64,000 nucleotides of DNA from CAVVDY01 sp963819645. GTDB taxonomy: Bacteria; Acidobacteriota; Terriglobia; Terriglobales; Acidobacteriaceae. A program made the translations under genes and the position numbers. The stretch spans positions 186,001-250,000 of the forward strand of contig CAWFWZ010000014.1 of the NCBI GenBank assembly GCA_963819645.1. The letters run 5' to 3'. Under the pieces are notes generated by a model that worked only from the letters and a program-made list of their open reading frames with translations, made no database searches and was not told the origin of the DNA. Positions within the stretch are counted from its first letter, which is position 1. Each line of letters begins with the position of its first letter. Shown here one piece after another: positions 1-8,048 of the stretch.

Positions 1-71
1 TCAGCGAAATGCTACAAGGAACTTTCGGTTGAGGGAACGGCATTCTTAGTTTGAAAGTTTCTGGAAGATTG

Positions 72-1075
72 CTATCCGGCGATTCGCAGTACCGCGGCGC
101 CGTCGATCTCGCTGTTCTTCAGCTTTTGCAGCGCCAGATTCGCATTTTCCAGCGTGAATTCCATGACTTCCGTTTTTACTGGAACCTCAGCCGCCAGTTC
201 GAGAAATTCTTCCACATCGCGACGCGTGCTGTTAGCGACGCTGCGCAGCACGCGCTCGTGATAGAGCAGGTCGTAGTCAAGCTGCGGAATCGGGCTCATG
301 GTAATGCCTGCCAACGCAACCGTCGCGCCCTTACGAGTAGCTTTGAGCGCCAAGGGAACCAGTCCTCCCGCAGGAGCGAAGATGATCGCCGCATCCAGCT
401 TCGCGCCGGGATCGTCTTTGCGCATCTCCCGCCCATGCTGCACCCAGGCTGAGAGCCATCTGGCGATGCGCTTCGCCGCGGCTGAAGACGTAGACTTCGC
501 ATCCCTGATGCCGTGCAAACTGCAAAACGATGTGCGCTGACGCCCCGAAGCCATACAACCCAACCCGGTCGCCGCGCTGTGCGCCACTCAGTCGGAACGA
601 GCGATAGCCGATTACACCGCGCGCACAGCAGCGGCGCCGCGTGGGCATTGTCGAATGTGGAGGGGAGGGAATAGGCAAACTCTTCATCCACCACCATGTA
701 CTCGGCGTAGCCGCCGTCGGCGTTGAGGCCGGTGAACTCGGCGTGATCGCAGAGGTTTTCCTTACCCATCCGGCAATAGGGGCAAGTGCCATCCGTGCGA
801 AAAAGCCAGGGCACGCCGACTCGATCGCCCTCGCGAAACTTGGATGCGGCAGCGCCGCGCGCTTCCACGACTCCGACGATCTGGTGTCCGGGGATGATTG
901 GAAGTTTGGGAAGCTTCAGCTCGCCTTCAACCGTATGCAGGTCGGTATGACACACGCCGCAGCAACGAACGGCTATACGAATCTGGCGGTCGGTCGGATC
1001 AGGTTTCGGCCGCTCGCGCAGTTGCAGGGGCGATCGCGAAACCGGCGCGGGATGCTCGAGAACCATAGCGCGCAT
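72..1075 (-). CDS. Zinc-dependent alcohol dehydrogenase (frameshifted)
   Basis: Medium-chain zinc alcohol dehydrogenase of about 334 residues, oxidising an alcohol with NAD(P)+ in the cytoplasm. The N-terminal GroES-like part has CGVCHTDLH (about residues 40-47), holding the catalytic-zinc cysteine, and GHQ (63-65) in place of the usual GHE. CPYC plus a later Cys supply three of the usual four structural-zinc cysteines. The Rossmann part has GLYGFGASA. Two one-base shifts, near 620 and near 430 (a G run), split the frame, but the protein is complete when read across them. No partner gene is in view. The family is secure; the substrate is unknown. Confidence 0.8.
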
Positions 1076-1221
1076 ACAGCCATGGTAGGCCCACGTGTGC
1101 TTGGAGAGAAGAGTCGGGAGTCATCTGTGCTGTTTGGGACAACTGCCTTGTATCAGGGCACCCTTCGGCTTCGCTCAGGGCAGGCTATTTCAGTCGTGCC
1201 GAAAAGCGGGACAAAAGAAAA

Positions 1222-1315
1222 GGGCTTTAGCCCCTGAACAGGAGGTGTCCAGCGGCTAAAGCCGTTTCTAATCATGACATACCTGCGGCATGGCTGAAGC
1301 CATGCCCTGATACAA
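1222..1315. repeat. Palindromic intergenic repeat (partial composite element)
   Basis: Contains GGGCTTTAGCCC, then an inverted GCGGCTAAAGCCG, then GGCATGGCTGAAGCCATGCC. These are the inner and one outer palindrome of the composite element seen complete at 7133, 32286 and 38012. It fills most of the gap between the alcohol dehydrogenase and rplI. Confidence 0.75.
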
Positions 1316-1321
1316 AGAGCG

Positions 1322-1814
1322 CTAAGCTTCCGCGTTGGCTTCTTCCGCTGCGGGAGCCGCGTCTTCCACGGCGTCCTTCTGCACCTTGACCTTCACCGGC
1401 ACGGTGACGTCGCGATGCAGCTTGACGGGAACGTTGAACTCGCCAATCGCCTTCAGCGGTTCATCGAGCTGAATCTTGCGGCGATCGATGTTGAAGCCCT
1501 TGCGCTCCAATTCGTGAGCAATGTCGGACGAGGTAACGGAACCGAACAGCTGATCGTGCTCGCCCGCTTTGCGGGTGAAGGACAGCTCGACTCCGGCAAG
1601 CTGCTGGCCCAGCGCTTCGGCATCGCCCTTCTCGCGAGCCAGACGGCGCACCGCGGCTGCCTTCATCTGCTCGATCACAGCGCGGTTGGCAGCATGTGGC
1701 TTCGATCGCCAGCTTCTTGGGGATCAGATAATTGCGCCCGTAGCCCTCGGCGACTTTCACCACGTCGCCACGCGAGCCCAGCTTGGCTACATCTTCTTTG
1801 AGAATGACTTCCAT
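1322..1814 (-). CDS. rplI: 50S ribosomal protein bL9 (frameshifted)
   Basis: Ribosomal protein bL9, a two-domain 23S rRNA-binding protein of the large subunit. The start MEVILKEDVAKLG and the following GYGRNYLIPKKLAIEAT are the signature of the N-terminal domain. The C-terminal domain follows in another frame (VIEQMKAAAVRRLA to the Glu/Ala-rich end). One extra T near 1691 joins the two frames into about 163 residues, slightly above the family norm because of an acidic Ala-rich tail. It is the last gene of the rpsF-rpsR-rplI run. Confidence 0.92.
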
Positions 1815-1845
1815 GTTAAAACTCCGTGATTGCGGCTTCGCCGCA

Positions 1846-1995
1846 AGCTATCAGCCGTCAGCCATCAGCTTTCAGCTGTTTGCAATCCCTGTTCGCCGTT
1901 TGGCTGCACCTCGCCTCGCTCCGCCTCAGCCGCTGACCATTGTCTGCTCTCTAACTGAGAGCTGACGGCTGATGCCTGACAGCGGATAGCTAGCG
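1846..1995. repeat. Facing pair of heptad arrays
   Basis: 1846-1878 repeats AGCNNTC-type units every seven bases (AGCTATC, AGCCGTC). 1954-1995 repeats the reverse complement type (GCTGACG, GCTGATG) with the same period. The two arms can pair over a spacer of about 75 bases. The stop codon of rpsR (1990-1992) lies inside the right arm. Confidence 0.8.
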
Positions 1996-2379
1996 ACTCG
2001 CAAACGGCAGCAGCGCGATGTTGCGCGCCTGCTTGATGGCGTCGGCCAGGCGGCGCTGATGCGGCGTGCACACGCCGGTCAGGCGGCGCGGCACGATCTT
2101 GCCGGCTTCCGCGACAAACTGCGAAAGCAGCCGCACGTCTTTGTAGTTGATGCTGTCGATCTTCTCGACACAGAACTTGCAAACCTTCTTGCGCCGGAAG
2201 AACTTTCGTCCGCCTTCACGCGGTCCACCAGGCCCGCCGCCCGGACGTCCCCCGGGACGAGGACCGCGAGGTCCATCCGGACGCGGCCCATCGGGACGTG
2301 AACCACCTTCCGGACGCGCGCTGGCGAATCACTGCCGCCCGTGCCGGTGCGGCGCTGTTGTAGTCGTTTCGTCTGCCAT
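1990..2379 (-). CDS. rpsR: 30S ribosomal protein bS18 with Gly/Pro-rich N-terminus (disrupted)
   Basis: bS18, a small-subunit protein that binds next to bS6. The conserved body is intact: FFRRKKVCKFC, then IDSINYKDVRLL, then RRLTGVCTPHQRRL and ending LLPFASR. An unusual leader of about 45 residues rich in Gly, Pro, Arg and Asp precedes it. An ATG at 2379 opens MADETTTTAP in the same frame, but codon 17 is TGA (2329-2331). No alternative start lies between that stop and the body. Two compensating one-base errors are the likeliest explanation, because rpsF beside it has three. The start is inferred; the body is certain. Confidence 0.85.
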
Positions 2380-2487
2380 GATTCTCCTTCGGATTCGCCG
2401 CATTCGCGGCTGGAGCGAAGCCTTGTCCGATGCTTTTCGCCGAGTCAGGGCCGACTTCGCAGTCGTGCCAAAGATGCCTCACTCTTA

Positions 2488-2585
2488 CCTGTCCTGGGCT
2501 TCAGCCCCTGAACATCAGAGCCTCGGCGCTAAAGCCCGATTCTATGTATGCGCACTTGCGGCACGGCTGGAAGCCGCGCCCTGAC
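2488..2585. repeat. Palindromic intergenic repeat (partial composite element)
   Basis: Contains GGGCTTCAGCCCCTGA, an inverted GGCGCTAAAGCCC and a degenerate GGCACGGCTGGAAGCCGCGCC. It lies between rpsF and rpsR, so the ribosomal operon itself carries a copy. Confidence 0.7.
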
Positions 2586-2596
2586 GCGATGCCAAC

Positions 2597-3076
2597 TTAC
2601 CGGCAACTGGCAACCGACAACTTCGTTACGCGCCCGTCGGTGCTCTGTCGTTTCGGTGCGACTGACGCGGGGTGAGCGGCTCCGGCGCGTGCGGCTGCAG
2701 CTTCCGCCGCAATCGCCGCGGCGCGAGTTCCCTTGCCGCGAACCTTGGTGTCGCGAATGGCCTTGATCTTCGCCAGGCGCTTCTGCTCTTCGTCCACGCG
2801 GACGGTAAGGAACTTGATTACCGGCTCGTTCACACGCAACCGGCGCTCGATTTCCTTCACCATGCCGCCTTCGCCTTCCAGCGTCAGCAGACACGTAGAT
2901 GCCGTCCTGGAAGTTGCGGACCATGTACGCCAGCCGACGCTTGCCCATCCGCTCCACGCTCTTCACGGTGCCACCGGCAGCCTGAATCTGGCTTCTCCAG
3001 GGTCGAGACCAGCTTGTCCTGGTCTTCCTCCGACCATGTCGGGCCGCAAAATAAACATCAACTCATAAGTACGCAT
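2597..3076 (-). CDS. rpsF: 30S ribosomal protein bS6 (frameshifted)
   Basis: bS6, partner of bS18 in the small-subunit platform. The ATG at 3076 gives MRTYELMFILRPDM, the standard start. The body continues as SVERMGKRRLAYMVRNFQDG and then MVKEIERRLRVNEPVIKFLTVRVD, each in a different frame. Three extra bases explain it: near 3034 (duplicated G), near 3000 (duplicated C) and near 2895 (T). A charged Ala-rich tail follows the folded domain, and the last 20 or so residues may be read-through if another indel is present. A heptad array lies 17 bases upstream of the ATG. Confidence 0.88.
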
Positions 3077-3092
3077 TGGTTTCTCCAAAACC

Positions 3093-3224
3093 GGCAATTA
3101 GCAATTGGCCGTTAGCATTTAGCCAGATCCGCACTGCCGACGTCTCTCATTCAGGTTCTCTAGCGCTTCGCTTTGGCCAAGTGCTAAGTGCCAAAGGCTA
3201 ATTGCTAGTCGCTAGTTGCTTCCT
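3093..3224. repeat. Facing pair of heptad arrays
   Basis: 3093-3124 has seven-base units such as AGCAATT and GGCCGTT. 3176-3224 has GCTAAGT, GCTAATT and GCTAGTT, the reverse complement type. The arms face each other across about 50 bases between pth and rpsF. The TAG stop of pth (3212-3214) is made by one unit, so the last residues of Pth (SN) are repeat-encoded. Confidence 0.8.
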
Positions 3225-3793
3225 TCTCTTTCCGGTTGAAGCGATTCATCGCCGCCTGCACGCCCGTCTTTCAGGATCACCCGCACCGCCTCCGCGGCCG
3301 AGTCGAGCACCTGATCGAGCACCGGATACTGCGTCTTCTTGAACTGCGACAGCACATACCGCGCGCCATCACCCACCGGATGATCGGGTCCAACTCCCAG
3401 CCGAATGCGCATGATTTCCTGCGTACCCAGCGCCCCAATCACCGACGCGATTCCGTTGTGTCCCGCCGAACTGCCTCGCGGCCGAACCCGAATGCTGCCG
3501 AACGGCAGGTCCAGCTCGTCGTAGATGACGATCAGGTCCTGCTCCGGCTGCACCTCGTATTCGCGAACCAACTCGCGAACCGAGGCGCCACTCAGGTTCA
3601 TGTAGGTTTCCGGCTTGGCGAGCACGACATCGTGCCCTTCCAATACTGCGCGCCCGGTTTGCGCGCGGCAGTTGCGGTTGTTGACCCGCACGCCGGCTTG
3701 TTCGGCAATGCGATCTACCGCCAGGAAACCCATGTTGTGCGGTGTGAACTGATACTCGATGCCCGGATTGCCGAGCCCGACGATCAGCTTCAC
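3212..3793 (-). CDS. pth: Peptidyl-tRNA hydrolase
   Basis: Releases tRNA from peptidyl-tRNA that has dropped off the ribosome. The 193-residue protein matches the family length. MKLIVGLGNPG opens it; HNMGF carries the catalytic His; YMNLSGASV, YDELDLPFGSIRVR and GSSAGHNGIASV are the other conserved blocks. It follows rplY by 5 bases, the bacterial arrangement prs-rplY-pth. Its C-terminus runs into a heptad array that supplies the stop codon. Confidence 0.96.
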   Translation of the reverse strand: MKLIVGLGNPGIEYQFTPHNMGFLAVDRIAEQAGVRVNNRNCRAQTGRAVLEGHDVVLAKPETYMNLSGASVRELVREYEVQPEQDLIVIYDELDLPFGSIRVRPRGSSAGHNGIASVIGALGTQEIMRIRLGVGPDHPVGDGARYVLSQFKKTQYPVLDQVLDSAAEAVRVILKDGRAGGDESLQPEREGSN

Positions 3794-3798
3794 AACGC

Positions 3799-4530
3799 TT
3801 ACTTCTTCTTCTCAGACTTCTCGGACTTCTCAGCCTTGGCGCCGCCCTCGGCAGCTTCGCCTTCGGTTTCCTGCTTGCCCTTCTTGATGACTTCGGGCTC
3901 AGCAGTGGTGGCCGCGGCTTCAGCGCCTTCCACAGGAGCGGCTGCCGCAACTTCCTTCACCGCCGTGACGTGAGCGACTGCCTGGTTCTCGTCGGTGATG
4001 AACTTGATCTTGTCGCTGTGCGGCAGATCGGCAACGCGCAACGTCTGGCCGAACACCATTTCGCTGACGTCGGCATCGATGTGTCCCGGAATGTCGGCCG
4101 GCAGGCACTCGATCTCGACCTCGCGCAGCATCTGCTCCAGAACGCCGCCCTGCAGCTTCACGCCCGGAGCTTCGCCCTTCAGCACGATCGGCACGCTGAC
4201 GATGAGCAGCTTGTCCATGGCAATGCGCTTCAGGTCGACGTGCAACAGCGCGCCCTTGATCGGCTCATGTTGCCAGTCAACGATCATCACCTTGCCCGAA
4301 TCGCCGCCCGCAGCCATGTCGAAGATGGTGTTGTGGCCCTGCTCGGAGTGCAGGATGCGGCTGATCTGCTTGGGATCGACGGCAAGGTTCAGCGGTTCCA
4401 GCCCGGCGCCATACAGCACAGCGGGAATCAGGCCGCTCTTGCGCAAACGGCGGGCATCATTCTTGGTGCCGCTTTGCCGCGGCTTAGCTTCTACGTTCTT
4501 GTCAGTCTTTTCTGCGGTTGCTGTAGCCAT
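3799..4530 (-). CDS. rplY: 50S ribosomal protein bL25 (Ctc type)
   Basis: bL25/general stress protein Ctc, which binds 5S rRNA. It has 243 residues: an N-terminal 5S-binding domain with RLRKSGLIPAVLYGAG, a beta-rich C-terminal domain with VPIVLKGEAPGVKLQGG, and an acidic then lysine-rich tail ending KAEKSEKSEKKK. The tail looks disordered. It lies between prs (12 bases upstream) and pth (5 bases downstream), consistent with one transcript. Confidence 0.95.
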   Translation of the reverse strand: MATATAEKTDKNVEAKPRQSGTKNDARRLRKSGLIPAVLYGAGLEPLNLAVDPKQISRILHSEQGHNTIFDMAAGGDSGKVMIVDWQHEPIKGALLHVDLKRIAMDKLLIVSVPIVLKGEAPGVKLQGGVLEQMLREVEIECLPADIPGHIDADVSEMVFGQTLRVADLPHSDKIKFITDENQAVAHVTAVKEVAAAAPVEGAEAAATTAEPEVIKKGKQETEGEAAEGGAKAEKSEKSEKKK

Positions 4531-4542
4531 GCTTCGTTTCCT

Positions 4543-5628
4543 TTATAAGAACAGTCTGCTGACGGAAGTCTCTTCGTGAATCGACTGAATCGCCCGGCCG
4601 ACCAGCCCGCCGATCTTCAATTGCTTGATCTTCGGTTCGGCCTTGGCCGCCTCCGTTAGCGGTATGGTGTTGGTCACTACACACTCGACCAACCCCGATT
4701 TCGCAATTCTCTCAATCGCCGGGCCCGAAAGCACGGCATGAGTCGCGCACGCATACACCTGGCGCGCGCCTGCATCGAGCAGCGCCTGGCAGGTCTTCAC
4801 CAGCGTGCCGGCGGTGTCGATGATGTCGTCGAGGATGAGACAGGTACGGTCGCGCACATCACCGATGACGTGCATCACCTCGGTCACATCCATTTCCACG
4901 CGGCGCTTGTCGACGATAGCCAGCGCCGAATCCATTTTCTTGGCGAAGAAGCGCGCACGCTCCACGCCGCCAGCATCCGGCGATACAACCGTCAGGTCCG
5001 GAAGCTGCAATTCCTTGAAATGCCCAACCAGCACCGGCGACGCAAACAAGTGGTCCACCGGGATATTGAAAAATCCCTGGATCTGCGGCGCGTGCATGTC
5101 CACTACCAGCGCCCGGTCCGCGCCCGCCGTCGTCAGCAGGTCGGCCACCAGCTTCGACGAAATCGGAACCCGCGGCTTGTCCTTGCGGTCCTGCCGGGCG
5201 TAGCCGAAGTACGGAATCACCACCGTGATGCGCCGGGCCGATGCCCGCTTCAACGCATCGATCAGCAGCAGCAACTGCATCAGGTGCTCATTCACCGGAT
5301 CGCAGGTCGGCTGCACCATGAAAACATCCGCGCCGCGAACGTTCTCCATGATCTGCACATAGGTTTCGCCGTCGGAGAACTTGTCGATGTGCACCTGCCC
5401 CAGCGGAAGGCCGAGGTATTCGCAAATCTCTCTCGCCAAGCCGTCGTTCGCCGTCCCGGAGAAGATCTTCCACTTATCGTCGTGGCGCGCCCGAACCGGC
5501 TTTTTCTCGGTCTTGGGCTCGCTGCTCTGGGTTGACGACTTCTTCTCTTGTGCCATGACCGAAGTTGCCGCTTCGGCCGTGACTACCGGAGAAACCGTGC
5601 TGGTTTTCGCTGCTGTTTCCATCTTCAA
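4543..5628 (-). CDS. prs: Ribose-phosphate pyrophosphokinase
   Basis: Makes PRPP from ribose 5-phosphate and ATP for nucleotide, His and Trp synthesis. Class I motifs are present: FSDGETYVQI, RITVVIPYFGYARQDRK, VVDMHAPQIQGFF, SPDAGGVERARFFAKK, and the PRPP loop ILDDIIDTAGTL. At 361 residues it is about 45 longer than usual because of a low-complexity Thr/Ser/Lys-rich N-terminus. An internal start near the folded domain is possible, but I see no better-placed ATG. A paired heptad array begins about 45 bases upstream. Confidence 0.95.
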   Translation of the reverse strand: MKMETAAKTSTVSPVVTAEAATSVMAQEKKSSTQSSEPKTEKKPVRARHDDKWKIFSGTANDGLAREICEYLGLPLGQVHIDKFSDGETYVQIMENVRGADVFMVQPTCDPVNEHLMQLLLLIDALKRASARRITVVIPYFGYARQDRKDKPRVPISSKLVADLLTTAGADRALVVDMHAPQIQGFFNIPVDHLFASPVLVGHFKELQLPDLTVVSPDAGGVERARFFAKKMDSALAIVDKRRVEMDVTEVMHVIGDVRDRTCLILDDIIDTAGTLVKTCQALLDAGARQVYACATHAVLSGPAIERIAKSGLVECVVTNTIPLTEAAKAEPKIKQLKIGGLVGRAIQSIHEETSVSRLFL

Positions 5629-5673
5629 ATACCCCGCAATACCTGGTTGAGTAACCGCTGGGTGTTTGTTGCG

Positions 5674-5896
5674 AGCCGTCAGCTTTCAGCCGTCAGCTCT
5701 CAGTTTGAAGCTGCCAGCTACCAGCCGCCAGCTCCCCGTCCGCGCAAATTTCTACCGCCTTGTCAGCACGAGCCGACTTCTTGCCTTGTCATCACGAGCG
5801 AAGCGAGGGATCTGTTCTCGTTCGCAGCGCCATTTCGGATCGCTTTGTCGCTCAGTTGCTCTTTCTGACAACTGACAACCGACCACTGACAACTGA
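5674..5896. repeat. Facing pair of heptad arrays with a spacer repeat
   Basis: 5674-5736 has nine consecutive seven-base units of the AGCNNNC type. 5866-5896 has TGACAAC-type units, the reverse complement sense. The spacer holds a TTGTCATCACGAGCGAAGCG repeat (5786-5817), another dispersed family. The whole lies between tRNA-Gln and prs. Confidence 0.8.
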
Positions 5897-5900
5897 ACTT

Positions 5901-5974
5901 TGGCTGGGCGGCTAGGATTCGAACCTAGACAAAGTGCTCCAAAGGCACTTGACCTACCATTAGTCGACCGCCCA
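5901..5974 (-). tRNA. tRNA-Gln(TTG)
   Basis: Read on the minus strand, the acceptor TGGGCGG pairs with CCGCCCA, followed by an encoded GCCA end. The T arm has GGTTCGAATCC. The anticodon stem-loop AGTGC-CTTTGGA-GCACT places TTG at positions 34-36, which decodes CAA/CAG glutamine. It lies between ispE and prs and is probably co-transcribed with them. Confidence 0.96.
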
Positions 5975-5981
5975 GTGAACG

Positions 5982-6014
5982 AGCTGTCAGCTACCAGCCG
6001 TCAGCTCTCAGCTA
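5982..6014. repeat. Heptad array
   Basis: Four to five AGCNNNC-type units (AGCTGTC, AGCCGTC) with exact seven-base spacing, immediately 5' of tRNA-Gln on its strand. Confidence 0.75.
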
Positions 6015-6025
6015 AACCAAAAACT

Positions 6026-6057
6026 TTGTCATCCTGAGCGAAGCGAAGGACCTGCTG
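6026..6057. repeat. TTGTCATCCTGAGCGAAGCG dispersed repeat
   Basis: One copy of a dispersed intergenic repeat also found at 5786-5817, 30584-30611 (inverted) and inside the tgt insertion (about 44328-44366, inverted). It lies 3 bases from the stop of ispE. Confidence 0.7.
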
Positions 6058-6060
6058 TCT

Positions 6061-7032
6061 CTAACTGGTCAGCGCAGTCCAATAAGCTTCTCTTGTCAAC
6101 ATCTGCGTCGCCACCGCCGAATATCCCGCCACGCTAATCCGCTTCACCGCCGCGCGGGCTTCATCTGCCGAAGCGAATATCCCGTACAGCGTCGAACCGG
6201 AACCCGACAACGACGCATACCGCGCGCCTTCGCGCTCCAACACACGTTTCGCCTCACGCAACTCGGGATGCTCAGGAAAGACGACTCGTTCAAAGTCGTT
6301 TTCGATCCCGGCTCGGACGAGGTCGAGAAGCTGTGTCTCGGCCCGATCCCCGCCCATGGCGGGAACACCGGTAGATAGGAAACCCTTGCTCAGCCACGTG
6401 TACACCACGCTTCCGAACTGTTTTATTGTACCTGCCGCTCCGGCATGGGTCAATTCGGCCTCGCGCGCGACTAGCGCGTCCCAATCGGCGAAGGCCCGGG
6501 GAGTCGAAACGCCGATCGCGGGAGTGACCACCACCAGGTGCATCAAGGGAAGGTCCTGCAGGGGATAAACTTCCTGCCCACGATCTACGCCCAGCACCGT
6601 GCCGCCAATCAGAAACAGAGGAAGATCGCTGCCGACTTCAGCAGCGATGCGCAACCGTTCCTCGGCGACGAGCGGAGTACCCAGCTCGCGCTCAAGTGCG
6701 AAGATGGTTGCCACGGCATTCGACGATGCCGCGCCCAAACCGCCCTGCACCGGCAGGTTCTTTTCAATCCAGATGATGACCTTGCCGCGACCGCGCAAGG
6801 CGCGCATCACCCGCTCGGCGACGCGATAGCAGGTATTGGACTCGTCCGTGGGCACGCGCGCATCTTTGCAGCGGATCTCGATGCCAGTGCCACGCTGCAC
6901 ATCGACCTTGATGACGTCGTGCAGCGCGATCGTCTGATAGATGGTGCGCAGCTCGTGAAAGCCGTCCGGCCGCGCCGGGCCGATCTTTAGTCCGAGATTG
7001 ATCTTGGCGAACGACGGGATGCTGGTTGGCAT
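6061..7032 (-). CDS. ispE: 4-diphosphocytidyl-2-C-methyl-D-erythritol kinase
   Basis: Phosphorylates CDP-ME in the MEP isoprenoid pathway. It is a GHMP kinase of 323 residues. SFAKINLGLKI near the start holds the substrate-binding Lys and Asn. NLPVQGGLGAASSNA (about residues 93-107) is the glycine-rich ATP loop. LSGSGSTLYGIF is the C-terminal motif 3. It probably starts the transcription unit through tRNA-Gln to rplI. A heptad array lies 20 bases upstream of the ATG. Confidence 0.95.
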   Translation of the reverse strand: MPTSIPSFAKINLGLKIGPARPDGFHELRTIYQTIALHDVIKVDVQRGTGIEIRCKDARVPTDESNTCYRVAERVMRALRGRGKVIIWIEKNLPVQGGLGAASSNAVATIFALERELGTPLVAEERLRIAAEVGSDLPLFLIGGTVLGVDRGQEVYPLQDLPLMHLVVVTPAIGVSTPRAFADWDALVAREAELTHAGAAGTIKQFGSVVYTWLSKGFLSTGVPAMGGDRAETQLLDLVRAGIENDFERVVFPEHPELREAKRVLEREGARYASLSGSGSTLYGIFASADEARAAVKRISVAGYSAVATQMLTREAYWTALTS

Positions 7033-7052
7033 GGACGTAGTGGCTAGTGTAA

Positions 7053-7087
7053 GGCTCTCGGCTTTCAGCCGTCAGCTATCAGCTAAG
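7053..7087. repeat. Heptad array
   Basis: Five seven-base units (GGCTCTC, GGCTTTC, AGCCGTC type) directly upstream of the ispE start. Confidence 0.75.
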
Positions 7088-7132
7088 ACCGCGTGCCGTC
7101 TTGAGCGAAGTAGTCGCTCGCTATCGAAATTT

Positions 7133-7286
7133 GTTTTGAAAGGGCACGCCTTCAGGCGTGCCGTACAGGCTTATAACTCCCCGGCTTTAGCCGCTGAGGG
7201 ACCGCGTCCGGAGAACTCCCTCAGGGGCTAAAGCCAGCCACTTAAACATCGAGATCGGTACGGCTAAAGCCGGGCCCTTTCAAGAC
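7133..7286. repeat. Composite palindromic element, near-complete copy
   Basis: About 154 bases bounded by GTTTTGAAAGGGCACG on the left and the inverse-type GGGCCCTTTCAAGAC on the right. Inside are GGCACGCC-TTCA-GGCGTGCC, GGCTTTAGCCGCTGAGGG and an inverted CCCTCAGGGGCTAAAGCC. It fills the gap between purE and ispE. The ends and internal order match the copies at 32286 and 38012. Confidence 0.85.
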
Positions 7287-7312
7287 CGCGTTTTGAACAA
7301 GGCAGGCGACGG

Positions 7313-7822
7313 CTACTGCTTGTGGCTCTCCTTCAGCTTCTTCGATTTCGCCTCAACGCCTTTGGCCAATTTTTCTTTGTGAGCATCGAGCTTCTTCGCG
7401 ACCTCTTTATCGTGCAGTCCGATCATCTGCGCCGCGAGAATTCCCGCATTCGTCGCCCCAGGTTTGCCGATGGCCACTGTCGCCACCGGAATCCCCGCCG
7501 GCATCTGCACCATCGCCAGCAGCGAATCCAGTCCGAGCAATGCTGTCGACGGAATCGGCACCGCGATGACCGGCAGCGTTGTCTCAGCGGCGATAACGCC
7601 CGCCAGGTGCGCCGCGCCGCCGGCGCCGGCGATGACGACCTCTACTCCGCGCGACTTCAGCGCACGCGAATATTCGCTGGTGCGAGCCGGTGAGCGGTGT
7701 GCCGAGGTGATGTCGATTTCATAGGGAATACCAAACTCGGCCAGCGCCTTGGCGGCTTCGTTCATGATGTCAAGGTCCGAGTCACTGCCCATAACGATGG
7801 AGACGAGAGGGTTATTTGCCAT
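7313..7822 (-). CDS. purE: N5-carboxyaminoimidazole ribonucleotide mutase
   Basis: Class I PurE, which converts N5-CAIR to CAIR in purine synthesis. MGSDSDLDIM is the phosphate-binding loop and SAHRSP (about residues 41-46) holds the catalytic His. GAGGAAHLAGVIA and the PVIAVPIPS-type segment complete the fold. The 169 residues include a Lys-rich tail. The usual partner purK is not in the window, so it stands alone here. Confidence 0.95.
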   Translation of the reverse strand: MANNPLVSIVMGSDSDLDIMNEAAKALAEFGIPYEIDITSAHRSPARTSEYSRALKSRGVEVVIAGAGGAAHLAGVIAAETTLPVIAVPIPSTALLGLDSLLAMVQMPAGIPVATVAIGKPGATNAGILAAQMIGLHDKEVAKKLDAHKEKLAKGVEAKSKKLKESHKQ

Positions 7823-7972
7823 TCTTGATCGATCCTATAAGTGGAGTAGGGAATTCGAAGTATTAGCCTGAAGACTACTCTAGATCATCGCAGCGCACTG
7901 ACGCATTTACCGCAGAACGCCGCCTTCTTCGATGTCCCACATTTTGATCGTACCTCATCATTTCGGCTTCTG

Positions 7973-8006
7973 GCTGACAGCTGAGAGCTGACGGCTGACA
8001 GCTTCT
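7973..8006. repeat. Heptad array
   Basis: Units GCTGACA, GCTGAGA and GCTGACG repeat every seven bases and end about 40 bases before the lhr ATG. Confidence 0.75.
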
Positions 8007-8048
8007 TCACCCAGCGAAAGAATAGCGAAACTCTGCTAAAATCTTCCG

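Noticed and set aside
2329..2331. TGA in rpsR as selenocysteine or reassigned codon.
   Set aside because: bS18 has no selenocysteine, TGA is used as a normal stop elsewhere (for example lhr 12589, accC 54406), and indel errors are frequent nearby.
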